Positions 33,118 through 40,186 of a stretch of 41,321 bases of DNA are shown here, piece by piece. A model generated the notes under the pieces. The model had not been told where the DNA came from, did no database searches, and saw nothing but the letters and a program-made list of their open reading frames with translations. Each line of letters opens with the position of its first letter. The stretch's first letter is position 1. The position numbers and the translations under genes were made by a program. The DNA comes from a virus. The stretch lies in the IMG/VR virus record IMGVR_UViG_3300044712_002646, positions 1 to 41,321 of that record. One strand, written 5' to 3'.

Positions 33118-33131
33118 CCATTCACCTATTT

Positions 33132-33152
33132 CCCGCGCGCTTGGCGCGCGGG
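33132..33152 (+). other. Post-VR1 hairpin (retrohoming target element)
   Basis: CCCGCGCGC and GCGCGCGGG form a 9-bp stem with loop TTG, 32 nt after VR1. It is preceded by the conserved block TTTAACCATTCACCTATTT. No T-run follows, so it is not a terminator. Confidence 0.8.
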
Positions 33153-33166
33153 GCGCCGAGGAACGC

Positions 33167-33382
33167 ATGCGCGAATATTTACAACACACAGTTGACGTTT
33201 TAGCCCGCGAAATGGCTAGGCACATCGTGCGTGTAATTTCCAGCCGCATGCAAATTCCGGCAGCGCCACGAAAGGCAGAATTATCACGGCACACGCCCCA
33301 CCAGGGCAGGCGTGAAACAGATCGCCGCAAGCGCCAGTCAGACGCCCAACATCGCGCCGCCATTACGGAGAATCTGATATGA
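33167..33382 (+). CDS. Small basic hypothetical protein
   Basis: The 71-residue product (MREYLQHTVDVLAREMARHI and on) is basic in its second half (RRETDRRKRQSD). GAGGAA precedes the ATG at good spacing, and the stop overlaps the next start (ATGA), supporting it as real. Unknown function. Confidence 0.6.
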   Translation: MREYLQHTVDVLAREMARHIVRVISSRMQIPAAPRKAELSRHTPHQGRRETDRRKRQSDAQHRAAITENLI

Positions 33383-33750
33383 ACCTATCAAAACACCCGA
33401 CCGATCTTGCCGGCGCGTTCAACGCAATTCAGGCCGAAATATCCAGGCTGGCCGAACAGGCCGTCGATGAACATCAGCGCCTAAAGCTCGGGCGCCAGCA
33501 AGCAACCTATGCCGGAATTCTAGCCGCACGATCCGGCATCGATATTCCGATGCCACCGCCATTCAGCGACTATCCCGCGCTGATTGATGCTTGGGGAAGC
33601 GGCATTGAAAAAGGCCTATCGGCCACCATTCCAGAAATCCGCCAATCGATCAATGCCCGGCTTGTGGTCAAGCGCCATTTACTCCAGCGCCTCGCCAGAA
33701 CCTACGCCGATCATGTTCACGAACACCTTGAAAAGGACAACGCCGCATGA
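33379..33750 (+). CDS. Hypothetical helical protein
   Basis: The 123-residue protein (LAGAFNAIQAEISRLAEQAV and on) appears all-helical with no membrane segment. It overlaps both neighbours by 4 nt (ATGA), so it is translated together with the GapR-like protein. No family recognised. Confidence 0.7.
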   Translation: MNLSKHPTDLAGAFNAIQAEISRLAEQAVDEHQRLKLGRQQATYAGILAARSGIDIPMPPPFSDYPALIDAWGSGIEKGLSATIPEIRQSINARLVVKRHLLQRLARTYADHVHEHLEKDNAA

Positions 33751-34082
33751 GCGACGATAAAAACCACGGCCAGCCCGGCCATAATTCAGGCATCACGGGC
33801 GAGCGCCTGAAAAGCTTTATCGAGCGCGTCGAGCGCCTTGAGGAAGAGAAGGCGGCCCTGGCCGCCGACATCAAGGACGTTTATGCCGAGGCCAAATCGG
33901 CAGGCTTCGACGTCAAAATCATGCGCCAGGTTGTGCGCATTCGCAAGCAAGACCCGCAGGACAGACGCGAGCAGGAAAAACTGCTTGAACTCTACATGTC
34001 GGCATTGGGCATGTTGGCCGACACGCCGTTGGGCGAAAGCGCGCTTGAACGGGCAGGCTTGAAGAAAGGCGACAGCGAATGA
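33747..34082 (+). CDS. GapR-like DNA-binding protein (DUF2312)
   Basis: The 111-residue protein contains the DUF2312 core: GERLKSFIERVERLEEEKAA, LAADIKDVYAEAKSAGFDVK, then IMRQVVRIRKQDPQDR. Host GapR in alphaproteobacteria binds overtwisted AT-rich DNA and supports topoisomerase action at replication and transcription. A phage copy could bind the phage DNA during replication. It sits inside the DGR unit between target 1 and target 2. Confidence 0.88.
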   Translation: MSDDKNHGQPGHNSGITGERLKSFIERVERLEEEKAALAADIKDVYAEAKSAGFDVKIMRQVVRIRKQDPQDRREQEKLLELYMSALGMLADTPLGESALERAGLKKGDSE

Positions 34083-34720
34083 CCTGGGTCGAAACCGCCA
34101 GCGGCAGACGCGTTGACCTGATGAACCCAACGCCCGAAGATATCTGCCCGCGCGACATCGCGCACCACCTGGCCATCTTGAATCGTTTTTCAGGCGCCAC
34201 GCACGCGCCGCTTTCTATCGCCCAACATTCGCTGCTTGTGCTTGAAATCGCAGAATCCACGATACGCAACATGGATTTGGAACCGTCCATTTCCACGGCG
34301 ATCCGCCGCTATGCGCTGTTACATGACGCGCATGAAGCCTACAAGGGTGATGACAGCTCGCCAAAAAAGCGTGCGCTCAGGAATTTATCTGATGGCAACA
34401 GCCCGATCAGCATGCTGGAAATAGCGCTGGATCAGGCCATCTTTTCGCGCTTCGCGCTGGCCTGGCCCACCCCAAAGGCGTGGGCCGACATTGTGAAAAA
34501 GGCCGATCTGATCGCCCTGGCCACCGAGCGGCGCGACCTAATGAACAGCAAGCAATCCTGGCCATGCCTTCGCGGCATCACCCCATGGCCGCAGATTGTG
34601 AAACCATTGCATTGGTCGGCGGCGGAAGAGGCGTTTCACGCACGCCTTCTGCAATTGATCGACGCAGCCCATGAAGTGCGCTTTCAAACCGCGCTTTCCC
34701 TAAAATCCAAAGCCGCATGA
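34079..34720 (+). CDS. HD-domain phosphohydrolase (YfbR/5'-nucleotidase-like)
   Basis: The 213-residue protein has the HD metal site: His50 in IAQHS, His82-Asp83 in LLHDAHE, and Asp143 in KKADLIALATE. The FSGATHAPLSIAQHS opening is typical of phage HD proteins related to deoxynucleotidases. It may adjust the nucleotide pool during phage replication. It overlaps both neighbours. Confidence 0.85.
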   Translation: MTWVETASGRRVDLMNPTPEDICPRDIAHHLAILNRFSGATHAPLSIAQHSLLVLEIAESTIRNMDLEPSISTAIRRYALLHDAHEAYKGDDSSPKKRALRNLSDGNSPISMLEIALDQAIFSRFALAWPTPKAWADIVKKADLIALATERRDLMNSKQSWPCLRGITPWPQIVKPLHWSAAEEAFHARLLQLIDAAHEVRFQTALSLKSKAA

Positions 34721-34731
34721 AGGAAAAAACA

Positions 34732-35409
34732 ATGACCAAAGCCAAACCGAAGACCAGTGCGAAGAAGCCTGCCGCCAAGAAGGCAGCAACGGCCAAGAAA
34801 CCGGTGGCGCGCAAGCCTGCAAAAAACGCCCGCACAGCGGCGAAGCCTCGCCCGCTCGCCTATGCCCGCATGAAGGCAGAGAAATGCCCCACCGAATTGG
34901 GGACGTTGTTTCAGGGTGGGTTCTACATGGGCCGACAGATGGGCCCGGACGGCAACACCTACGCATTGTTCACCGCGCCGAAGGCGCTGGGCGAGGGCGT
35001 CTTCCAGTGGAAGAAATCTAATACCCGCACCGAAGGGGCCTGGGATCTCTTTGACGGGTTGCGGAATACGGAAGCGCTGAACAACGCCGACCATCCGGCG
35101 GCGCAGTTTTGCCGGTCGTTGGACATCGGCGGCAAGCGCGACTGGCATCTACCCAGCCTGGAAGACATGCAGTTGCTGCGCCGCAATTTCATGCCGCGCC
35201 ACGATTCTAACTGGAACCCCGGCCAGACCAAGATCGAAGAATTTAAGGCAGGCGGACCGGAGGCTTTCGAGGCTGACTGGCATTGGACCAGCACCCAGGC
35301 CAGCGCCAGCAGCGCCTGGTGCCAGGGCTTCTACCTCGGCCTTCAGTACTACATCTACAAGGGCTATCGCTGCCGTGTGAGGGCTGTCCGCAAAATCATC
35401 CTAATTTAA
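34732..35409 (+). CDS. DGR target protein 2, with a Lys/Ala/Pro-rich basic tail
   Basis: From the ATG at 34732 (AAGGA 7 nt upstream) the product is 225 residues. The first 44 are a histone-H1-like repeat of KPAAKKAATAKKPVARKP type. The DUF1566/Lcl-like domain follows (LGTLFQGG, RDWHLPSLEDMQLLR, HWTSTQASASSAWCQGFYLG), ending in the VR segment and RCRVRAVRKIILI. No signal peptide. The tail resembles nucleic-acid-binding tails and is unlike known phage adhesins. An ATG at 34717 overlaps the previous stop. Confidence 0.88.
   Translation: MTKAKPKTSAKKPAAKKAATAKKPVARKPAKNARTAAKPRPLAYARMKAEKCPTELGTLFQGGFYMGRQMGPDGNTYALFTAPKALGEGVFQWKKSNTRTEGAWDLFDGLRNTEALNNADHPAAQFCRSLDIGGKRDWHLPSLEDMQLLRRNFMPRHDSNWNPGQTKIEEFKAGGPEAFEADWHWTSTQASASSAWCQGFYLGLQYYIYKGYRCRVRAVRKIILI
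35298..35391 (+). repeat. Variable repeat VR2
   Basis: This 94-nt copy aligns to the template without gaps and differs at 15 positions. All are template adenines in AAY codons; all other positions are identical. Confidence 0.96.
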
Positions 35410-35423
35410 CCATTCACTTATTT

Positions 35424-35444
35424 GCCGACCGCTGAGCGGTCGGC
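35424..35444 (+). other. Post-VR2 hairpin (retrohoming target element)
   Basis: GCCGACCGC and GCGGTCGGC form a 9-bp stem with loop TGA, 32 nt after VR2, preceded by the block TTTAACCATTCACTTATTT. Compared with the other two hairpins the stem bases differ but the pairing is kept, which is evidence for structural conservation. Confidence 0.85.
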
Positions 35445-35475
35445 GCAGCGCCTCAACCAAACGAAAGGAATCACC

Positions 35476-36033
35476 ATGAACCAAGTTGCCTCCACCGAAA
35501 CGCCGCTTCCCGAGATCGGCGCGCCCTTCCAGGGCGGATTCTTTGCCGGAATCATGTTCCAGCAGGACGGATCGAAATATGCCTTGATCGTCGCCCCCAA
35601 GGCCGAGGGCGAAGCGCCCGAGAAATTACCCTTCACGAACGGCGTTAGCAGTGAAACCGCTGCCCGCTCGTTGTGGGACGGTCAGGCCAATAATCAGTCC
35701 CTGCTGGACGGCGACCACCCGGCGGCGCAGTTCTGCGCCAACCTCAAGATCAGCGGGTTCGAGGATTGGTATCTGCCCAGCAAGGACGAACTCTATCTGA
35801 TCGCCAGCCGCTTCCTGCCCGCCGACGACGGTGACAACTGGAACCCGGCCATCACCGCTTTCGACGCTTTTAAGCAAGGCGGACCGGAGGCGTTCGGGCG
35901 CGCCTTATATTGGTCCAGCACTGAGGCCAGCGCCTTCACCGCCTGGTGCCAGGGCTTCAGCGGCGGCGGTCAGCTCTACTACCTCAAGGACTTTCGCTGC
36001 CGTGTGAGGGCTGTCCGCAAATATCCTCTTTAA
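35476..36033 (+). CDS. DGR target protein 3 (C-type-lectin-like, DUF1566/Lcl-like)
   Basis: From the ATG at 35476 (AAGGAAT upstream) the product is 185 residues. It has IGAPFQGGFFAGIMFQQDG, FEDWYLPSKDELYLIASRFL, and LYWSSTEASAFTAWCQGF, a clear DUF1566-type YWSS pattern, followed by the VR segment and RCRVRAVRKYPL. No signal peptide. It lies 66 nt after target 2 and 60 nt before avd. Confidence 0.92.
   Translation: MNQVASTETPLPEIGAPFQGGFFAGIMFQQDGSKYALIVAPKAEGEAPEKLPFTNGVSSETAARSLWDGQANNQSLLDGDHPAAQFCANLKISGFEDWYLPSKDELYLIASRFLPADDGDNWNPAITAFDAFKQGGPEAFGRALYWSSTEASAFTAWCQGFSGGGQLYYLKDFRCRVRAVRKYPL
35925..36018 (+). repeat. Variable repeat VR3
   Basis: This 94-nt copy aligns to the template without gaps and differs at 18 positions. 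All are template adenines in AAY codons. Identity extends 4 nt beyond the repeat (AAAT), further than in VR1 and VR2. Confidence 0.96.
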
Positions 36034-36046
36034 CCATTCACCTATT

Positions 36047-36069
36047 CCCCGCGCGCTCAGCGCGCGGGG
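36047..36069 (+). other. Post-VR3 hairpin (retrohoming target element)
   Basis: CCCCGCGCGC and GCGCGCGGGG form a 10-bp stem with loop TCA, 28 nt after VR3, preceded by TTTAACCATTCACCTATT. No such hairpin follows the template repeat. Confidence 0.8.
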
Positions 36070-36093
36070 TGTCCTGTCCGACGGAAATTTTGC

Positions 36094-36447
36094 ATGACGC
36101 TCGCGACCGACCTGCCGATCTACAAGCCGACCTACGATTTGATTCTGTTGGTGATGAATCTCACCCGGAACTATCCCAAGTCGTTTCGGCATGGCCTGGC
36201 GCGGGACATCGATTTGGGGGCGCAGCAACTGGCCACGATGATTTTTCAGGCCAACTGCACCCACGACAAGGTTCCGGTTATCGAAGGCCTGCGGAAGAAG
36301 CTTTCCGTTCTCCGCCTGCAACTAAGGCTTTCGAAGGATCTGCGTCTGATTTCTGCCGGACAATTTGGGGCCACGGTGGAGCTAACCACCGCCATCGGAA
36401 AGCAGGCGACCGGTTGGCTAAAATCGGCGAAACAGAGGGGCGCCTGA
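36094..36447 (+). CDS. avd: Avd-like DGR accessory protein
   Basis: The 117-residue protein is all-helical and basic: PIYKPTYDLILLVMNLTRNY, PKSFRHGLARDIDL, then VIEGLRKKLSVLRLQLRLSK. These match the four-helix-bundle Avd proteins, which bind the reverse transcriptase and template RNA in DGRs. It precedes the template repeat and reverse transcriptase, the normal order. The ATG is preceded by GGAAA. Confidence 0.88.
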   Translation: MTLATDLPIYKPTYDLILLVMNLTRNYPKSFRHGLARDIDLGAQQLATMIFQANCTHDKVPVIEGLRKKLSVLRLQLRLSKDLRLISAGQFGATVELTTAIGKQATGWLKSAKQRGA

Positions 36448-36632
36448 TGCGGTACGGTTACGGCCATGCCGCCTGCGCGCATGATTTGGTCGGGGTAGCG
36501 GCGGCACTGCCTGCCGTCGCTCCAGGTGCCAACGGGATACGGCGATCTGCTCCGCGCGCGTCCCGGCACGGCTTGGCGGGTGTCGATGTACCAAACAATC
36601 GCCCGCCCGGCTTGTACACCCCCGACATGACA
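36448..36632 (+). ncRNA. Non-coding leader of the DGR template RNA
   Basis: No frame of coding character is seen between avd and the template repeat on either strand. The 185-nt interval is GC-rich and has a possible stem GGGTGT (36578-36583)/ACACCC (36616-36621) just before the repeat. It probably forms the 5' part of the template RNA. Its boundaries are unknown. Confidence 0.4.
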
Positions 36633-36726
36633 GGCCAGCGCCAACAACGCCTGGTGCCAGAACTTCAACAACGGCAATCAGAACTACAACAACAAGAACA
36701 ATCGCTGCCGTGTGAGGGCTGTCCGC
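36633..36726 (+). repeat. DGR template repeat (TR)
   Basis: This 94-nt repeat is the presumed invariant donor: read in the target frame it contains 11 AAC/AAT codons, which the VRs replace. Its last 25 nt (from TCGCTGCC to CTGTCCGC) have one adenine and are identical in all copies, as expected of the IMH region where mutagenic homing begins. The RT start codon follows 2 nt after it. Confidence 0.95.
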
Positions 36727-36728
36727 AA

Positions 36729-37829
36729 ATGAAAACCCATCGCTCAGAAATCACCGTGGCCCAACTTTTTGAAGCCTATTTCGATTGCCGTCGCCACAAG
36801 CGCAACAGCGCCTCGGCCCTGGCATTCGAGGTCGATCTTGAACGCAACCTGATGGACCTGCACGAGGAATTGATTTCCGGCACCTGGATGCCCAGGCCAG
36901 CCACCACCTTCGTCATCACGCGCCCGAAACCGCGCGAGGTTTGGGCCGCCGATTTTCGCGACCGCATCGTGCATCATCTGGTTTACGCGGCCATCGCACC
37001 CAGGATCGAGGCCGCCTTCATCGCCGATTCCTGCGCCTGCATCAAGGGGCGCGGCACGCTGTACGGCGCCAATCGGTTGGCCGGTCATTTGCGCAGCGCC
37101 ACCCAGAATTGGAGCAAGCCGGTTTTTTACCTGAAAGCCGACATCGCCAATTTCTTTGTCTCGATCCGCCGCGCCGATCTGTTCGTCATGCTGGCGGCCA
37201 AGCTGCGCGATAAAACGATGCCGGATCTGTGCCGCAAGCTGGTTTTCCAGGACGTGAAACGCGATTGCATCGTCAAGGGCAGTCAGAGATCATTCTTGCA
37301 GGTGCCGCGCCACAAAAGCCTGTTCCATGCGCCCGAGGGCAATGGCCTGCCGATCGGCAATCTGTCCAGCCAATTCTTCGCCAACGTCTATCTGGACGGA
37401 CTGGATCAGTTCATCAAGCGCCAGTTGGGCTTTCACCATTACGTGCGCTATGTCGACGACATGGTGCTGATCGACGCCGATCCCCAGCGCCTGTTGGCCG
37501 CTGCCAACGCCATTCGCGACCACCTTACCAGCATCGGATTGAAACTGGCCGAACACAAAACATTCGTCGCCCCCGCCGACAAGGGCGTCGATTTTGTTGG
37601 CCATGTTATCCGGCCATTTCGCAGTCAGGCCAGAGCGCGCACCCACCGCGCCGCCCTGGCCAGGATTGCCGCCACGGTCCAGGCAGACCTGCCCACCACT
37701 GTCACGTCGTATCTGGGCCTGTTCAAGCACAGCGGCAGCCGGGCGCAGCGCGAACAGATCGCCCGCGCCGCCATGCAGCGCGGCCTTTATGTCGAAACCG
37801 ATTTATCGAAAGCGAGGAAAAGAAGATGA
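36729..37829 (+). CDS. DGR reverse transcriptase
   Basis: The 366-residue product has the RT palm motifs: Asp138 in LKADIANFF, the DGR-type motif LPIGNLSSQFF (207-217; GxxxSQ replaces the QG of retroviral enzymes), and the catalytic YVDD (241-244). An open frame extends far upstream through target 3, but the true start is the ATG at 36729. The best ribosome site (GAGGG, 36714-36718) lies inside the template repeat. It would copy the template RNA and misread adenines. Confidence 0.97.
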   Translation: MKTHRSEITVAQLFEAYFDCRRHKRNSASALAFEVDLERNLMDLHEELISGTWMPRPATTFVITRPKPREVWAADFRDRIVHHLVYAAIAPRIEAAFIADSCACIKGRGTLYGANRLAGHLRSATQNWSKPVFYLKADIANFFVSIRRADLFVMLAAKLRDKTMPDLCRKLVFQDVKRDCIVKGSQRSFLQVPRHKSLFHAPEGNGLPIGNLSSQFFANVYLDGLDQFIKRQLGFHHYVRYVDDMVLIDADPQRLLAAANAIRDHLTSIGLKLAEHKTFVAPADKGVDFVGHVIRPFRSQARARTHRAALARIAATVQADLPTTVTSYLGLFKHSGSRAQREQIARAAMQRGLYVETDLSKARKRR

Positions 37830-38293
37830 CCAGAACTTGGCTGCCTCAAGACTATCAGGACGAAGCGATCCCACCGCCTCGAAAGTCACCGGACGACTGG
37901 ATTGCCATCCTTCCCGGTGATTCCTATGGGCTTGCGCCCGCCTACGAAGATGGCGCCGACCCCCGCATTCTCAATGACGGAGATATTGTCCTGTTCGATT
38001 GGACTGAAAACCACGGCAGAGCCATCTTCACCGTGAACGAAGACCTCTCATGGTCGATTGATTGCGATGAACCAAAAGCGCCAGATGGCGGGTATATGCT
38101 GGTCGCCATTTACGGCGAAGCTATCGATACAATGGCGGAGGGTTTGGAATCTTTCGCCAATGCATTCATTGACAACTTGTCTCCAAGCGACCTGCCTTAC
38201 TCTGATACCGTTATTTTCTATAGCTGGTCATTAAAGGCGACAAAGTTTGAATTTCGGCAAGGGCACTTTCATCCTTTGGAGGCCGCCCAATGA
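37826..38293 (+). CDS. Hypothetical acidic protein after the DGR
   Basis: The 155-residue protein overlaps the RT stop (ATGA) and the next start. It is acidic, with DDWIAILPGDSYGLAPAYED and an S24-like pattern (DGADPRILNDGDIVLFDWTE, then GYMLVAIYGEAI), reminiscent of the beta fold of LexA/S24 proteins, but no catalytic Ser-Lys pair is obvious. Unknown function. Confidence 0.7.
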   Translation: MTRTWLPQDYQDEAIPPPRKSPDDWIAILPGDSYGLAPAYEDGADPRILNDGDIVLFDWTENHGRAIFTVNEDLSWSIDCDEPKAPDGGYMLVAIYGEAIDTMAEGLESFANAFIDNLSPSDLPYSDTVIFYSWSLKATKFEFRQGHFHPLEAAQ

Positions 38294-39279
38294 CCCGCAA
38301 AACCGCGATCTCATATGCTGACGCAAGCTGGCCGGTCGTGACTGGATGCTCAAAAGTTGGCGAAGGCTGCCGCAACTGCTATGCCGCGTTTCAGGCCGCA
38401 GGCAGGCTGCGCCATCATCCGCATTATGTCGGCCTGGCTGGGTTTGATTCCAAGGGCGTCGCACAATGGACAGGCAAAGTCCGCTGCAACGAAGACGCGT
38501 TGGAAGAACCGATGAAGCGCAAAAAGCCCACCACCTATTTCGTGGCGCCACGCGGCGACCTGTTTCACGAGCAGGTTCCGGATGATTTTCTGGACAAGGT
38601 TTTTGATGTCATGGGCCGATGCCCGCAGCATCGCTTTCTTGTCTTCACCAAGCGGTCAGAGCGGCGACTGGAATACATCGTCAACGCCCATCGTCACATC
38701 GACCTCGAGGAATATTCATGGCCTCTGCCCAACGTCTGGCAGATCACCAGCGTGTGGGATCAGGAATCGGCCAACCGGCTAATCCCGCCGACGCTGTACA
38801 CACCCGCCGCCCTTCGCGGTGTTTCCATCGAGCCGCTGCTCGGGCCGATTGATTTGGCGCGCTTAACCGAACGCATTACTGAAGCAGATGGGACTTGCGT
38901 TCAACATATCGACGCTTTGAACGGAACATTAAGCGACGATGAAAACGGCGTGATCGACGGGGCCTTTGAGCCGGGAAAAGAACCGCGCCTCGACTGGGTG
39001 ATTGTCGGCGGAGAAAGCGGCAAGAACGCCCGACCGATGCACCCAGATTGGGCACGATCACTGCGCGATCAATGCGCCGAGGCTGGCGTACCATTCTATT
39101 TCAAACAGTGGGGCGAGTTTTTCCCTGGCGAATGTCTTCATGACAAAAGAGATTTCCCTGATCGCGAAGGCGTACCATTCTGCGTCCTCCAAACAGGAAA
39201 CCAGGTAATGTATCGCGTCGGCAAGGCCAAGGCAGGCCACCTTCTCGACGGCAAGGAATATCTGGGGGTGCCAAAATGA
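38290..39279 (+). CDS. Phage Gp37/Gp68 family protein (DUF5131)
   Basis: The 329-residue protein opens with ISYADASWPVVTGCSKVGEG followed by CRNCYA (Cys20, Cys27, Cys30), the hallmark of the family. It continues with RGDLFHEQVPDDFLDKVFDV, FLVFTKRSERRLEY and VIVGGESGKNARPMHPDWAR. The fold is related to radical-SAM barrels, although the Cys spacing is not the standard CxxxCxxC. It is common in phages, function unproven. Confidence 0.9.
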   Translation: MTRKTAISYADASWPVVTGCSKVGEGCRNCYAAFQAAGRLRHHPHYVGLAGFDSKGVAQWTGKVRCNEDALEEPMKRKKPTTYFVAPRGDLFHEQVPDDFLDKVFDVMGRCPQHRFLVFTKRSERRLEYIVNAHRHIDLEEYSWPLPNVWQITSVWDQESANRLIPPTLYTPAALRGVSIEPLLGPIDLARLTERITEADGTCVQHIDALNGTLSDDENGVIDGAFEPGKEPRLDWVIVGGESGKNARPMHPDWARSLRDQCAEAGVPFYFKQWGEFFPGECLHDKRDFPDREGVPFCVLQTGNQVMYRVGKAKAGHLLDGKEYLGVPK

Positions 39280-39488
39280 AGGCATCTGACATGCCAAGCC
39301 ATTACTACTTGATTTCAAACACGCGATCGATCGTTGCAAAATCGACGTATCGAGACAAGCCGAATTGGGCATTGGTGAAAGACATGTTCGGGTGCGGGGC
39401 AACAAAGGCGCATGAGATTTGCCACCAGAGCAACATCGATCCAGACGACACGGTTGTTCGCTTCTTCATGAGGGGGAAAGCACCATGA
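39276..39488 (+). CDS. Hypothetical 70-residue protein
   Basis: The small protein (SHYYLISNTRSIVAKSTYRD, then DMFGCGATKAHEICHQSNID) overlaps both neighbours by 4 nt, which supports it as real. The FGCGATKAHEIC part could be a short helical nucleic-acid-binding motif, but I do not recognise a family. Confidence 0.7.
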   Translation: MKASDMPSHYYLISNTRSIVAKSTYRDKPNWALVKDMFGCGATKAHEICHQSNIDPDDTVVRFFMRGKAP

Positions 39489-40186
39489 CCGACCGCCTCA
39501 CAATTTTCAGCGCCCCGATGGTCCGCGCTTTGCTCGACGGCAGAAAGATCATGACGCGCAGGATCGTTAAGAACGTGCCTCCGATGCCATCAGAAAACGA
39601 TTTTGTTCATGAGCCGCGCCACGAACGCCCCTATCTCGATTCATACTGCGGCAAAGAAAAGACAAAAGCCAATCCTCGCGGCATGTCCGATCAATGGTGC
39701 TGGTGGACCGTCGACGACAGGCCAGGCGCTCTGTTCAAAGTGCCGTATGTTCCTGGTGACCGCCTGTGGGTGCGGGAAACTTTTTACTGTGATCATTACA
39801 ATTTCCCAAAAGCATCCGTCGATTCGATGCGTGATTTGCTTGATTTCAGAGCAACACACGACTGCTCAAATTATGAAGCGGGGTGCCCATGCGACCATAA
39901 AAACTGGAAGCCATCCATCCACATGCCGCGCTGGGCATCGCGCCTGACGCTCGAAGTGACGGGCGTCAATGTCGAGCGGTTGCAGGATATCAGCGAAGCC
40001 GACGCCGTGAGGGAAGGCGTTTATTGCTTCCGCGATTCAGATGATGACGACAGAAGTCCTCGCGATCTTTTTGCCGCGCTCTGGCGGCATCTACACGGCC
40101 CCGATTCATGGGATGCCAACCCATTCGTTTCCGCAATTAGTTTTACCGTCCACAAATGCAATATCGACAAGATGGGGACACCATGA
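39485..40186 (+). CDS. ASCH-like phage protein
   Basis: The 233-residue protein begins TIFSAPMVRALLDGRKIMTR and has YVPGDRLWVRETF, MPRWASRLTLEVTGVNVERL, and QDISEADAVREGV, the features of ASCH/PUA-like proteins that bind RNA or modified nucleotides. The ATG at 39485 overlaps the previous stop. Common in phage accessory regions; molecular role unknown. Confidence 0.85.
   Translation: MTDRLTIFSAPMVRALLDGRKIMTRRIVKNVPPMPSENDFVHEPRHERPYLDSYCGKEKTKANPRGMSDQWCWWTVDDRPGALFKVPYVPGDRLWVRETFYCDHYNFPKASVDSMRDLLDFRATHDCSNYEAGCPCDHKNWKPSIHMPRWASRLTLEVTGVNVERLQDISEADAVREGVYCFRDSDDDDRSPRDLFAALWRHLHGPDSWDANPFVSAISFTVHKCNIDKMGTP

Noticed and set aside
33132-36069. Post-VR hairpins as transcription terminators
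   Set aside because: None is followed by a T-run, and the downstream genes continue in the same direction with coupled starts.
36246-36677. Minus-strand frame covering avd and the template leader
   Set aside because: It opposes the well-supported avd gene and the template repeat and has no recognisable pattern.
35946-36728. Open frame continuing upstream of the reverse transcriptase through target 3 and avd
   Set aside because: The upstream part lies antisense in character to real genes in other frames; the RT family begins at the ATG at 36729.
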